Shown here in pieces: positions 34,037 to 42,490 of a stretch of DNA of 64,000 nt. Position 1 is the stretch's first letter. Each line of letters starts with the position of its first letter. The stretch spans positions 20,639 through 84,638 of the forward strand of contig JAJYVT010000004.1 of the NCBI GenBank assembly GCA_021791845.1, written 5' to 3'. The notes below the pieces were generated by a model, which was not told the DNA's origin, made no database searches, and was given only the letters and a program-made list of their open reading frames with translations. The DNA comes from Actinomycetes bacterium. Its GTDB lineage: Bacteria > Actinomycetota > Acidimicrobiia > Acidimicrobiales > RAAP-2. The translations under genes were made by a program, and so were the position numbers.

Positions 34037-35520
34037 CGGCCACGGCGGCCAACCACGACACCGCCCGCGAGGCGGCCGAGCTCTTGCGGTGGGTGCCCAG
34101 CGGCGCCCTCATCGGGGGCACCTGGCTCGAGCCGACGGCCGGGCGCGCCATCGACGTCCTGGACCCGGCGACCGAGGAGCGGATCGTCTCGGTTCCCGAC
34201 GGAACGGTCGAGGACGCCCTGGGGGCGGTGGACGCGGCGTCGGAGGCGCTCGCCCAGTGGCGGCGCACGTCGCCGCGGCACCGATCCGAGGTGCTCCGGC
34301 GTGCGTTCGAGCTCATGACCGAGCGGGCCGAGGACCTCGCCCGCCTCATGACCCTCGAGAACGGCAAGGCCCTGCCCGACGCCCGGGCAGAGGCGGCGTA
34401 CGCGGCCGAGTTCTTCCGATGGTACGCCGAGGAGGCCGTCCGCAACGTGGGCGAGCTCATGACTGCCCCGTCGGGCGCCAACCGGATCCTCGTCACCCGC
34501 CAGCCCATCGGGGTGGCGCTCCTCATCACGCCGTGGAACTTCCCGGCCGCCATGCTGACCCGCAAGATCGGGCCCGCACTGGCCGCCGGGTGCACCGTCG
34601 TGTGCAAGCCGGCCAGCGAGACGCCGCTCACGGCCCTTGCCGTGGGGCGGGTCCTCGAGGAGGCGGGGGTGCCACCGGGCGTCGTCAACATCGTGCCGTC
34701 GCGCCGCTCGGGCGAGGTGGCGCGGGCCCTCCTGGCCGACGACCGGGTCCGCAAGCTCTCCTTCACGGGCTCGACGGAGGTCGGGCGCACGTTGCTGGCG
34801 GCGGCGGCGGAAACGGTCGTCAGCTGCTCGATGGAGCTGGGTGGCAACGCCCCCTTCGTGGTGTTCGCCGACGCCGATCTCGAGGCGGCCGTGGACGGTG
34901 CGATGGTGGCCAAGATGCGCAACGGCGGGGAGGCCTGCACGGCGGCCAACCGCTTCTACGTGGAGGCGCCGGTCGCCGACCGCTTCGCCGAGCTGCTGGC
35001 GGCCCGCATGGGATCGCTGCGGATGGGCCGGGGCCTGGACGACGGAGTCCAGCTCGGCCCCCTGGTCAACGCGTCGAGCAGGGACAAGGTGCGTGAGCTG
35101 GTGGACGACGCCCGTGCCGACGGGGCCGAGGCCGTCGTCGGCGGGGACGACCCCGGCGGCACGGGCTTCTTCTACCCGGCGACGGTGCTGGCCGGCGTCC
35201 CCCCGGCGGCGGCGCTGCTGCGGACCGAGATCTTCGGCCCGGTGGCGCCGATCGTCTCGTTCGCCGACGAGAGCGAGGCGGTGGCCCTGGCCAACGACAC
35301 CGAGTACGGACTGGCCTCCTACGTGTACACCGGCGACCTCGCCCGCGGCCTCCGGGTGGCCGAGGCGATCGAGACCGGGATGGTGGGGCTCAATCGCGGG
35401 CTCGTCTCGGATCCGGCGGCGCCGTTCGGCGGGGTGAAGCAGAGCGGGCTCGGGCGCGAGGGCGGCCACGACGGGATGCTCGAGTACCTGGAGCAGAAGT
35501 ACATCGCCTGTACCTGGTGA
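34033..35520 (+). CDS. NAD(P)-dependent aldehyde dehydrogenase (succinate-semialdehyde dehydrogenase-like)
   Basis: 495 residues. ALDH landmarks: TPWNFPAAMLTRKIGPALAA, FTGSTEVGRTLL, catalytic Glu in MELGGNAPF, catalytic Cys in NGGEACTAANRF, EIFGPVAPI and the C-terminal KQSGLGREGG. The SSADH-type GLNRGLVSDPAAPFGG segment favours a semialdehyde substrate. GTG start overlapping the E1-beta stop. Could convert an aldehyde product of the pathway to an acid for central metabolism. Confidence 0.92.
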   Translation: MTATAANHDTAREAAELLRWVPSGALIGGTWLEPTAGRAIDVLDPATEERIVSVPDGTVEDALGAVDAASEALAQWRRTSPRHRSEVLRRAFELMTERAEDLARLMTLENGKALPDARAEAAYAAEFFRWYAEEAVRNVGELMTAPSGANRILVTRQPIGVALLITPWNFPAAMLTRKIGPALAAGCTVVCKPASETPLTALAVGRVLEEAGVPPGVVNIVPSRRSGEVARALLADDRVRKLSFTGSTEVGRTLLAAAAETVVSCSMELGGNAPFVVFADADLEAAVDGAMVAKMRNGGEACTAANRFYVEAPVADRFAELLAARMGSLRMGRGLDDGVQLGPLVNASSRDKVRELVDDARADGAEAVVGGDDPGGTGFFYPATVLAGVPPAAALLRTEIFGPVAPIVSFADESEAVALANDTEYGLASYVYTGDLARGLRVAEAIETGMVGLNRGLVSDPAAPFGGVKQSGLGREGGHDGMLEYLEQKYIACTW

Positions 35521-35533
35521 TGAGGGAGGGGCA

Positions 35534-36343
35534 GTGACCGAGCCCCGGCCCTACGACCAGATCGAGGAGGAGTTCGGGCACATCCTGGACGAGAGCCTGG
35601 ACCCCCGCGGCCCGGAGCAGCTCTACGAGATCGTGGGCTCGCTCGCCCTGCTGCCCGACGCCCGGGTGCTCGACCTCGGCTGCGGGCGGGGCACGCACGC
35701 GCTGGCACTGGCCCGACGGTTCGGGACGGCGGTGCTCGGGGTGGACCCGGACCGAGCGGCGCTCACCGAGGCCCGCGACCGCCTGGAGGCGGCCTGCCGC
35801 ACCGAGCCGGAGCTGGCGTCGCGGGTGCGGTTCACCCGGGGCAGCGCCGAGGCCGTCCCGGCGGAGGACGGGGCGGTGGACGTGGTCTGGTGCCGCGACG
35901 TCCTGTGCCTCGTGGCGGACCTCGAGCGCGCCTATTCCGAGTGCGCCCGGGTCCTGCGCCCCGGCGGCCACGCCGTCGTCTACCAGATGTTCGCCACCGA
36001 CCGCCTCGAGCGGCGCGAGGCCGCCGAGCTCTACCGGGCGTTGGACTGCGTCGCCACCAGCATGCGGCCGGACCGGACCGAGCAGGCGATCGCCGCCGCC
36101 GGCCTACGGATCGACGACTGCGTGGTGCTCGGGTCCGAATGGGGCGAGCACGTCGAGGAACGGACCAACAAGGCCGGGCGCCTGCTCCTGCACGCCAGCC
36201 GGCTCCTGCGGGCGCCTGAGCGCTACGCCGAGCGGTTCGGGCCGCGGAACGTGGAGATCGGGTTGGGTGACTGCCTCTGGCACGTCTACCGGCTCCTGGG
36301 GAAGCTCAGCGGCCGCGTGTACCTGCTCCGCAAGCCGGGTTGA
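35534..36343 (+). CDS. Class I SAM-dependent methyltransferase
   Basis: 269 residues. SAM-binding motif I VLDLGCGRGTHALALA, acidic motif II LGVDPDRAAL, motif III around DVVWCRDVLCLV (post-I/II), and motif ARVLRPGGHAVV. Type-11 methyltransferase fold with a C-terminal helical extension. GTG 35534 follows GGGAGGGG. Last gene of the M24-E1-ALDH operon; convergent with the small membrane protein gene. Could act as a small-molecule O/N-methyltransferase or in detoxification; unassigned. Confidence 0.88.
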   Translation: MTEPRPYDQIEEEFGHILDESLDPRGPEQLYEIVGSLALLPDARVLDLGCGRGTHALALARRFGTAVLGVDPDRAALTEARDRLEAACRTEPELASRVRFTRGSAEAVPAEDGAVDVVWCRDVLCLVADLERAYSECARVLRPGGHAVVYQMFATDRLERREAAELYRALDCVATSMRPDRTEQAIAAAGLRIDDCVVLGSEWGEHVEERTNKAGRLLLHASRLLRAPERYAERFGPRNVEIGLGDCLWHVYRLLGKLSGRVYLLRKPG

Positions 36344-36351
36344 CCGGCGTC

Positions 36352-36615
36352 TCACGGACCGCCGTCGGTTGCATCCCCGGGCCGGGGGCCGTCGGGCGGC
36401 CGAAGAGCGTCACCCTCCGGCGACGGGCCGGGGCGCGGCTGCTCGGTGGGCCGTCCCTCGCCGAACTTCGGGCGGCGCATCCACACGTAGATGCCGATGT
36501 AGAGAGCGGTGAAGAGTGCGGCGAGCCCGCCCCACAGGAGCCACTCGCCGAGCACGTCGCTTGCCACGACCGCGTGGGCGGCCACCGGCGTCGGGAGCAT
36601 GGCGGCGAGCACCAC
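36352..36615 (-). CDS. Small single-pass membrane protein, unknown
   Basis: About 87 residues. One clear transmembrane helix, LLWGGLAALFTALYIGIYVW, preceded by a hydrophobic N-terminus and followed by a hydrophilic Pro/Arg/Gly-rich cytoplasmic tail (RRPKFGEGRP onward). GTG 36615 (or 36621) follows AGGGAGG. No known domain recognised. Confidence 0.6.
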   Translation of the reverse strand: MVLAAMLPTPVAAHAVVASDVLGEWLLWGGLAALFTALYIGIYVWMRRPKFGEGRPTEQPRPGPSPEGDALRPPDGPRPGDATDGGP

Positions 36616-36728
36616 GTGCACCTCCCTCTCGGTGGCTCGACCCCGACGGGATGGTACCGGCGTGCCGCCCCGGGTCGGGTCCTCGCCCCGGTGGATCGTG
36701 CCGGTCGCGCCGCCGGCGGGCGGCGGCC

Positions 36729-36763
36729 GGCGACGGTGGACGGCGACGGTGGACGGCGACGGG
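36729..36763 (+). repeat. 13-nt tandem repeat
   Basis: GGCGACGGTGGAC twice plus a 9-base partial copy, in the divergent region between the small membrane protein and the secreted repeat protein. Role unknown. Confidence 0.55.
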
Positions 36764-36828
36764 CGAACGAGGGGCTTGCCGCAGTCGCAGCGACCGGCTA
36801 TCCATTGCATCGGATGGGAGGGGTTGCG

Positions 36829-38013
36829 TTGCGGATCGGCCGTGCGGGGTGGAGCGGGCGTGGGGGGTGGAGGAGCCGGGTGCTCCTCGCGGCCGCGGCG
36901 TGCGTCCTTCCAGGAGCGTGGACGATCGGCGCCCAACCCGCTGCCGGCGCGTCGGGACCCCCACAGGCGACGACGTCGCAGGCGACGGACCCGCAGGCGA
37001 CGGCGGCCACGGGGCCCGTGCTGGATGGGCACAGCTACAGCCTGCTGACGACGTCCGGGCAGCTCGTGGGCCTCGGCGCCGCCGTCTCCGGCCACGCGCC
37101 GACGCCCCCGCTCGCCCCCCTCGTCGGCGTGGCCGCCACGCCGGACGGCGAGGGCGCATGGGGCGTCGAGGCGAACGGCGGCATCGAGACGTTCGGTGAC
37201 GCGACGGGCTTCGGCTCGATGGCAGGTCACCCCTTGACCGAGCCGGTGGTGGGCATGGCGGCCACCCCCACAGGCGGGGGGTACTGGGAGGTGGCGTCCG
37301 ACGGCGGCATCTTCACCTTCGGCAACGCCGCCTTCTACGGCTCGATGGGCGGGTCGCATCTGAACGAGCCGATCGTGGGCATGGCGGCCACCCCCACAGG
37401 CGGGGGGTACTGGGAGGTGGCGTCCGACGGCGGCATCTTCACCTTCGGCAACGCCCCCTTCTACGGGTCCGGGGCCTCGCTGGGACAGGCCTTCGCCGGC
37501 ATGGCGGTGGAGGTCGGCGGCTACCGGAACCCGCTGCGGGCGGTGAGCGGTCTCGCTCCCGAGCGGATCGACCAGGGCGTGGACTACGGCGGCGGCGGGC
37601 CGATCTACGCCATCGGCGACGGCGTGGTGTTGAACACGACCAATGCGGGATGGCCCGGTGGCGGCTTCATCACCTACCAGCTCGCCGACGGTCCCGCCGC
37701 CGGCGACATCGTCTACGTGGCGGAGAACGTCGTGCCGTCGGTGACGGTGGGGCAGACGGTCTCGTCCTCGACCGTGCTCGGCACGCTCGTCAACGCCTAC
37801 CCCAACCTGGAGACCGGATGGGCGGCCCCGCCCGGGAACGGGGAGTCGTTGGCCCGTGCCTCGGGTCAGTGGTCCACAGCGGCCGAGGCCGGGACACTCC
37901 CGACCGCCTACGGAGCCAACTTCTCCGCCCTGTTGGCGGCGCTCGGGGCGCCGCCGGGCATCAGCTTCGGGCCGGTGCAGGGCACGGTCCCGGCCGGCTG
38001 GCCCGCCTGGTAG
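36829..38013 (+). CDS. Secreted protein with GMAATPTGGGYW repeats
   Basis: 394 residues. Signal peptide: Arg-rich start, RVLLAAAACVLPGAW, cleavage near ASG. Then a Thr/Ala/Gln linker, three beta-propeller-like units (LVGVAATPDGEGAWGV, VVGMAATPTGGGYWEV, IVGMAATPTGGGYWEV, each followed by an ASDGGIFTFG-type strand), and a C-terminal domain with NPLRAVSGLAPERIDQGVDY, GPIYAIGDGVV and QTVSSSTVLGT that resembles peptidase M23-like beta-sheet domains without obvious zinc ligands. Repeats of this kind are frequent in Acidimicrobiia. TTG 36829 was preferred over ATG 36814 because GGGAGGGG precedes it; this is uncertain. Confidence 0.78.
   Translation: MRIGRAGWSGRGGWRSRVLLAAAACVLPGAWTIGAQPAAGASGPPQATTSQATDPQATAATGPVLDGHSYSLLTTSGQLVGLGAAVSGHAPTPPLAPLVGVAATPDGEGAWGVEANGGIETFGDATGFGSMAGHPLTEPVVGMAATPTGGGYWEVASDGGIFTFGNAAFYGSMGGSHLNEPIVGMAATPTGGGYWEVASDGGIFTFGNAPFYGSGASLGQAFAGMAVEVGGYRNPLRAVSGLAPERIDQGVDYGGGGPIYAIGDGVVLNTTNAGWPGGGFITYQLADGPAAGDIVYVAENVVPSVTVGQTVSSSTVLGTLVNAYPNLETGWAAPPGNGESLARASGQWSTAAEAGTLPTAYGANFSALLAALGAPPGISFGPVQGTVPAGWPAW
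37249..37455 (+). repeat. 126-bp period internal repeat
   Basis: 81 nucleotides at 37249-37329 recur without a mismatch at 37375-37455, offset 126 bp (42 codons). Synonymous positions are also identical, indicating recent duplication or gene conversion within the secreted repeat protein. Confidence 0.9.
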
Positions 38014-38066
38014 GCGCCGCCGCGCCGGCGGCGCCGGGGCCCGGACGGTTGGGGCAGGCTTGCACC

Positions 38067-38366
38067 ATGTACGTGGCTGCACTGCGGGTGACCATCCGGA
38101 TCCCGCACGCCGGCTCCCTCAAGGACAAGCGCTCGGTTGTGCGCCACCTGGTCGAGGCGTCCAGGCAGCGCTTCGGCGTTTCCGCCTCGGAGGTGGACGC
38201 ACAGGACCGCAGGCAGGTCGCCGTGCTGGGGTTCGCCGTGGTCGCGCCGTCGGCGGAGCACGCCGAGGCGCTCCTCACCCGCACGGAGCGGTTCGTGTGG
38301 TCCCATCCCGGCATCGACGTGGTGGAGGTCAGCCGCCACTGGGTGGACGTGGAAGCCGAGCGCTGA
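38067..38366 (+). CDS. DUF503 family (YlxP-like) protein
   Basis: 99 residues. Whole sequence matches the DUF503 pattern: VAALRVTIRIPHAGSLKDKR, LVEASRQRFGVSASEVDAQD, RQVAVLGFAVV and a C-terminal HPGIDVVEVSRHWV. Ferredoxin-like small protein usually near ribosome-maturation genes; here alone. Function unclear. Confidence 0.85.
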   Translation: MYVAALRVTIRIPHAGSLKDKRSVVRHLVEASRQRFGVSASEVDAQDRRQVAVLGFAVVAPSAEHAEALLTRTERFVWSHPGIDVVEVSRHWVDVEAER

Positions 38367-38422
38367 CTCGACCCCCGGCGACCCGGCGCGCCGAGGTCCG
38401 TGACGTGGGACCCCTTCCGCTG

Positions 38423-40672
38423 CTACCCGGCGGGTGGCGCGGTCGTGGTCGTGGTGGTGGTGCTCGACGAGGTGGTCGTCGTGGTCGACGGCGGCGGTGT
38501 CGGTGTCGTGGTGGTGGTCGTGGTGGTCGTGGTCGACGGGGGCGGTGTCGTGGTGGTGGTCGTGGTGGTCGTGGTCGAGGAGCTGGTGGTGGTCGTGGTC
38601 GAGGAGCTGGTGGTGGTCGTGGTCGAGGAGCTGGTGGTCGTGGTCGACGGCGCATCGGGGTGGGCCACGAGCCCGAACGGGCCGTTGTCGCCGGGGCCGG
38701 GCGGGGGCGTGGCGAACGGGTTCGACGGCCGGCCGGGATTGCTCGCCCCGATCGCCACCACGACGGCGAACACGGCGGCGGCGGCGACGGCGCCCAGCGA
38801 GCCGAAGGCGAGCGGCCGGGCCAGGGCGGCGAACCGCTCGCGCCGGACCTCGGTGCGCCGGCGGCGCTCGAGCTCGGGCGTGAGGTGCCCGCGTTGCTCG
38901 AGCCACGACATGAAGGGCGCAGACGCGTAGACGGCGCCTTGCCAGCAGACGAGCCCGACCAGGAGCCAGGTGGCGCTGGCCACGGCGGCGAGGGCACCAG
39001 CCAGGCCCCAGAGGACGACCGTCAGGAAGAGCTCCGTACGGGCCGAGACGAGCGCTGCCCACAGGCTCCGGCGGTCCTCGACCTTGGGCGTGCGGAGGAA
39101 GACGCCCTCCTTGCGAACGAGGCCCTGGACGCAGGCGATCGCCACGGTCCACGAAAGCGACAGCCAGTTGGCGAAGGCGAACAACGCCCGCCGGTAGGAG
39201 ATGTGCGTTCGTTGGCGCAAGGCCCAGACCGCCCGGAGGAGGCCGATGGCCAGCAGCGTGCCCGGAAGCAGGATGGTGGGCCCGATGAGGGGACGGATGG
39301 CCACCGACGAGCCGGACAGCAACAGTGCGGCCACGACCGTGAGCACGACCGTGAACCCGAGCAGGACGAGGTCGTTCGTCCACTGGAGACCGCCGATGAG
39401 GTAGTCGAGGCGTTGCTCGACGGAGAGTCGGTTGCCCGGGTCCCGGTCCCAGGGCATGAGGTTCCGCCAGTGACGGCGCAGGATCTGCATGCCGCCGAAG
39501 CACCAGCGGAACCGCTGGCTCTTCAGCGACGAGAAGGTGAGCGGCATGATGCCCTGCCCGTAGCTGCGAGCGATGAACAACCCGGAGTAGCCGGCCATGA
39601 GGAGGCGGAGCGACGTCTCGGCGTCCTCGGTGATGCACCACTCGTCCCAGCCGCCCAGGCCCTCGAGCGCCGTGCGCCGGAGGAGGCCCATGGTCCCGGC
39701 AAAGATGATGGAGTTGCGCTCGTTGCGTGACCGCATGGCCGACGCGAAGAAGTAGCGGTAGGCGTCGTAGCAGGCCGTCAGGTACCGGTTGCCTTCGTAC
39801 TCCCGGTAGTCCTGCGGCGTCTGGAGGAAGGCCAGCCCGGGATCGGCGAAGTACCCCACGGTGTCGTCCAGCCAGCGCTGGTCCACGAGGTAGTCGGAGT
39901 CGACGACGGCGATGATCTCGGCCCGCGGGTTGGTGTAGCGCTCCAGGGCCAGGTTGAGGGCACCGGACTTGTACCCCGGCCAGGGGTCCACGTGGACGAA
40001 CGTCACCCGCTCCCTCCCGGCGCAATAGGCCTCCACGGGACGCCACACCTCGGGATCGTGGGTGTTGTTGTCGACCACCACGACCTCGAAGTCGGGATAG
40101 GCCAGGGCCTCGACGGCCTTGATCGTCTGGATGAGCATGTCCGGCGGCTCGTTGTAGGCGGCGATGTGCACGGAGACCATCGGCCGGTACGAAGGTTCGG
40201 CCACAGGGAACGCCCGCGAGTGCTGGACCCTGCAGATCACGTCGCAGGTCTCGAAGGCGAAGGTGACGGCGATGGTGAGCGCCGCCAACTCGAGGAGGAA
40301 GAGGATGGCGGAGGCGATCGAGCCGAGCACCGAGAAGTTGCTGGCCACCGTGACGTCGGCTGCGAACCCCAGGTACGCGAGGGCGGCGGCGAGGAAGCTG
40401 GCCAGGAAGTACTGTCCGAACGGGTTCCACGTCCGGCGCAGCGCCGCCACCGCCAGCGTGGAGACGAACACGAAGGCCTCGCTCGCCTCGACGGGGACCG
40501 ACGGCAGCGTCCACCACAGTGCGGCGAGGTAGCCCGCGGCGAAGGCCCCGGTGGCGCCGAGGACCGCACCGAGCACCCACGACGCGAACCGGACGCGCGA
40601 CCCGAGGAGGAACAGCAGGAGCCCGCCGATGCCGAGATTGAGGCTGCAGACCAAGAAGACGCTGAACAGCAA
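38423..40672 (-). CDS. Membrane glycosyltransferase family 2 with Thr/Ser-rich tail
   Basis: 749 residues. Four or five N-terminal membrane helices, then the GT2 catalytic domain: SVHIAAYNEPPDML, VVDNNTHD, VVDSDYLVDQ (DxD), ITEDAETSLRLL (TED-type catalytic Asp) and QRFRWCFGGMQ (QxxRW), followed by further membrane helices. This is the processive cellulose-synthase-like layout for extracellular polysaccharide. After a last helix (FAVVVAIGASNPG) comes an external tail of about 90 residues consisting almost only of Thr, Ser and Pro, a likely O-glycosylated stalk. TTG 40672 start, because an in-frame TGA lies six codons upstream. Polysaccharide identity unknown. Confidence 0.85.
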   Translation of the reverse strand: MLFSVFLVCSLNLGIGGLLLFLLGSRVRFASWVLGAVLGATGAFAAGYLAALWWTLPSVPVEASEAFVFVSTLAVAALRRTWNPFGQYFLASFLAAALAYLGFAADVTVASNFSVLGSIASAILFLLELAALTIAVTFAFETCDVICRVQHSRAFPVAEPSYRPMVSVHIAAYNEPPDMLIQTIKAVEALAYPDFEVVVVDNNTHDPEVWRPVEAYCAGRERVTFVHVDPWPGYKSGALNLALERYTNPRAEIIAVVDSDYLVDQRWLDDTVGYFADPGLAFLQTPQDYREYEGNRYLTACYDAYRYFFASAMRSRNERNSIIFAGTMGLLRRTALEGLGGWDEWCITEDAETSLRLLMAGYSGLFIARSYGQGIMPLTFSSLKSQRFRWCFGGMQILRRHWRNLMPWDRDPGNRLSVEQRLDYLIGGLQWTNDLVLLGFTVVLTVVAALLLSGSSVAIRPLIGPTILLPGTLLAIGLLRAVWALRQRTHISYRRALFAFANWLSLSWTVAIACVQGLVRKEGVFLRTPKVEDRRSLWAALVSARTELFLTVVLWGLAGALAAVASATWLLVGLVCWQGAVYASAPFMSWLEQRGHLTPELERRRRTEVRRERFAALARPLAFGSLGAVAAAAVFAVVVAIGASNPGRPSNPFATPPPGPGDNGPFGLVAHPDAPSTTTTSSSTTTTTSSSTTTTTSSSTTTTTTTTTTPPPSTTTTTTTTTTPTPPPSTTTTTSSSTTTTTTTAPPAG
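38440..38650 (-). repeat. Low-complexity Thr/Ser codon array
   Basis: The 3' end of the glycosyltransferase gene is an array of ACC/ACG and AGC/TCC-type codons (read on plus as GTGGTCGTGG repeats), with tandem 21-27-bp subunits encoding TTTTTSSS blocks and PPPSTTTT blocks. Likely length-variable between strains. Confidence 0.85.
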
Positions 40673-41002
40673 CGGGGGCGCGCCCTCTCAGGCGGTCCGG
40701 CCCGCACGGGCCGGTGCCATCCCCACCCGACCGGACTCCACGTTGTGCATCACGACGGTCTTCTCCTCGTTGGCGCCGACGGCAACGCTGGCCACGATGT
40801 ACCCGCAATGGCCGGTTCATAACGGAGGGCGGCGCCGGGCTCGGGTGGCAGAGCACTTCCCCAGTGCCCGCCGGAGGAGCACAATCGGAAGAGCTGGGCG
40901 ACCTCGTCGGACCGGAGCCGGGCCGCTTCGTCACGGGACGGCGGCGGGCTGGCGCCTCCGTCGCCCGCCGAGAGATGACAGAGATGACGAGGAGGTCGAC
41001 TG
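40673..41002. other. Divergent intergenic region
   Basis: 330 bases between the glycosyltransferase and the Rieske gene. A short minus-strand reading frame ends with a TGA six codons before the TTG start, but it has no recognisable product. No hairpin or recognisable operator was found. The Rieske Shine-Dalgarno GAGGAGG is at its right end. Confidence 0.5.
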
Positions 41003-41386
41003 GTGGGTACCGAGGTTCGGCTCGGATCGCTCTCCGAGTTTCGTGATGGCGGGCTGACCGGTGTCGAGACCGGGGGACATCGGTTGATCGTCGGTCGCAA
41101 GGGCGACGAGGTGCACGTTGCCCGCAACCGATGCCCGCATCTGGGGTTTTCCCTCACCCGCGGCCCCGGCGGCCTGCGGTACGAGGACGGCGTGGTGCAG
41201 TGCCCATGGCACAACTCGCGCTTCGACGTCGGCACCGGGGAGAACCTCGACTGGGTCTCGGGCTTTGCGGGACGGACGGTGCCGCGCTGGTCGCGGTCGT
41301 TGATCGCACTGGGGCGCAAGCCCCATGGGCTGGACACGCTGTCGGCCACCGTCCGCGACGGGACCGTCTACGTCATCGTCGAGTAG
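41003..41386 (+). CDS. Rieske [2Fe-2S] ferredoxin-like protein
   Basis: 127 residues. Cluster motifs CPHLGF (Cys, His) and CPWHNSRFD (Cys, His) are intact, separated by 19 residues as in dioxygenase/nitrite-reductase-type Rieske domains. No membrane anchor, so a soluble electron carrier or a regulatory ferredoxin. No partner oxygenase is nearby. Its 3' end overlaps the convergent gene by 19 bases. Confidence 0.88.
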   Translation: MGTEVRLGSLSEFRDGGLTGVETGGHRLIVGRKGDEVHVARNRCPHLGFSLTRGPGGLRYEDGVVQCPWHNSRFDVGTGENLDWVSGFAGRTVPRWSRSLIALGRKPHGLDTLSATVRDGTVYVIVE

Positions 41387-41670
41387 TCGGTCTTCGGTCC
41401 GTCGAGGTAGCCCCGGATCGCGGTGGCGTACTCGGGGAAGTAGCGGGGGATCACGTCCAAGGCGAACCGATCGAGGATCGAGCCCGCCGGCTCGCGGTCG
41501 AGCAGGAAGGCGAACGACGCGCGGACGAGCTCGGCGTCGCCAACGGCGCGGCAGCCCACGGTGGCGGCGAACCCGGGAGGCACGGTGACCCGGTGGTCCG
41601 TACGGGCGCCGCCGTGCTCGACGTGGACCGCCCACGAGCCGTCCGCACGTGGGGCGACCCGGACCTCCAT
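41368..41670 (-). CDS. Hypothetical protein
   Basis: 100 residues (ATG 41670). N-terminal beta-rich part (MEVRVAPRADGSWAVHVEHG), then a helical part with FAFLLDREPAGSILDRFALD and PRYFPEYATAIRGYL. No known domain recognised. Codon bias resembles real genes; convergent overlap with the Rieske gene. Confidence 0.6.
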   Translation of the reverse strand: MEVRVAPRADGSWAVHVEHGGARTDHRVTVPPGFAATVGCRAVGDAELVRASFAFLLDREPAGSILDRFALDVIPRYFPEYATAIRGYLDGPKTDYSTMT

Positions 41671-41796
41671 GTGCCCCACGCTACCGGCGCTCCTCGGCCA
41701 CGCCGTCTCCCTCGAGCAGTTGTGGTCGCGCTCTCGCCGGTTGCCGTTTTGCCCCCGACAACCTCGGGTACGGGCGGCCCGAACCGAGGAGGCGCC

Positions 41797-42463
41797 ATGT
41801 TCCTGCACAACAAGCGACTGATGTACACCGTCCGGGTCGACCAGGCCAACCCCCAGTTCGCCCGGTTGCTGCTGGAACAGTTCGGAGGTCCGAACGGGGA
41901 GCTCGGCGCGGCGATGCGGTACTTCACGCAGGCCTGGAACGAGCCCGACGAGGCGCGGCGTGGGATGCTGGCGGACATCGCCACCGAGGAGCTCTCCCAC
42001 CTGGAGATGGTCGGCCAAGCGCTGGTCCTGCTCATGAAGGGGTCGCCCGCATCGGAGGTGGACAAGGTCGAGGGCGCCTACCTCGGCGACCTGCTCGACG
42101 GGAAGTACGAGGATTACATCGAGCTTTCGACGACCGCGCCGGCGTCGGTGCTCTCGGGCGGTGCACCCGGCCTCTTCGACTCCGGCGGCAACCGCCGGGT
42201 TGCGCGACACGCTCAACTTCCTCATGACCCGGGAGATCGCCCACCAGCAGATGTTCGAGGCTGCGCTCGCCTCCCTCGAAGAGAACTTCCCTCCGGGTAC
42301 GCTGGCCGGTGACGAACGCCTGGGCCATGTCTACGTCCACGACTCGGACGGGTCCGGCGACCAGTCCCCCTCCGACGGCGCCAGCGGCTTCGAGCTGGTC
42401 CAGCGGCACAAGCCGGACTGGGGGTTCGAGCTCCACCGCGACCCGCTGCAGCGGGCGGCATGA
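41797..42463 (+). pseudogene. Broken manganese catalase
   Basis: The first 130 codons match dimanganese catalases (FLHNKRLMYTVRVDQANPQ, GELGAAMRYFTQAW, DIATEELSHLEMVGQ with Glu/Glu/His ligands). After about 42186 the reading shifts to the +1 frame, which then gives GLRDTLNFLMTREIAHQQMF (the second His ligand), NFPPGTLAGD and the normal C-terminus. About 50 residues that usually lie between these parts, including the EARAK helix with the fourth ligand, are missing. Start has GAGGAGG. An out-of-frame deletion has almost certainly inactivated it, unless it is an assembly error. Confidence 0.8.
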
Positions 42464-42490
42464 CAGACCATCCTCTGACCCCGGCCGAAC

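Noticed and set aside
36800..36814. CCATTGCATCGG before the secreted protein as an operator
   Set aside because: Does not keep the central CG palindrome of GCAAYCGRTTGC.
36352..38082. Long minus-strand open frame antisense to the secreted repeat protein
   Set aside because: Only its last ~87 codons (36352-36615) look like a protein with a membrane helix; the rest is antisense noise.
37908..40934. Very long open frame (about 1008 codons) on the minus strand
   Set aside because: It is a shadow of the glycosyltransferase gene: Arg/Pro/Gly-rich, without domains. High GC gives many such frames.
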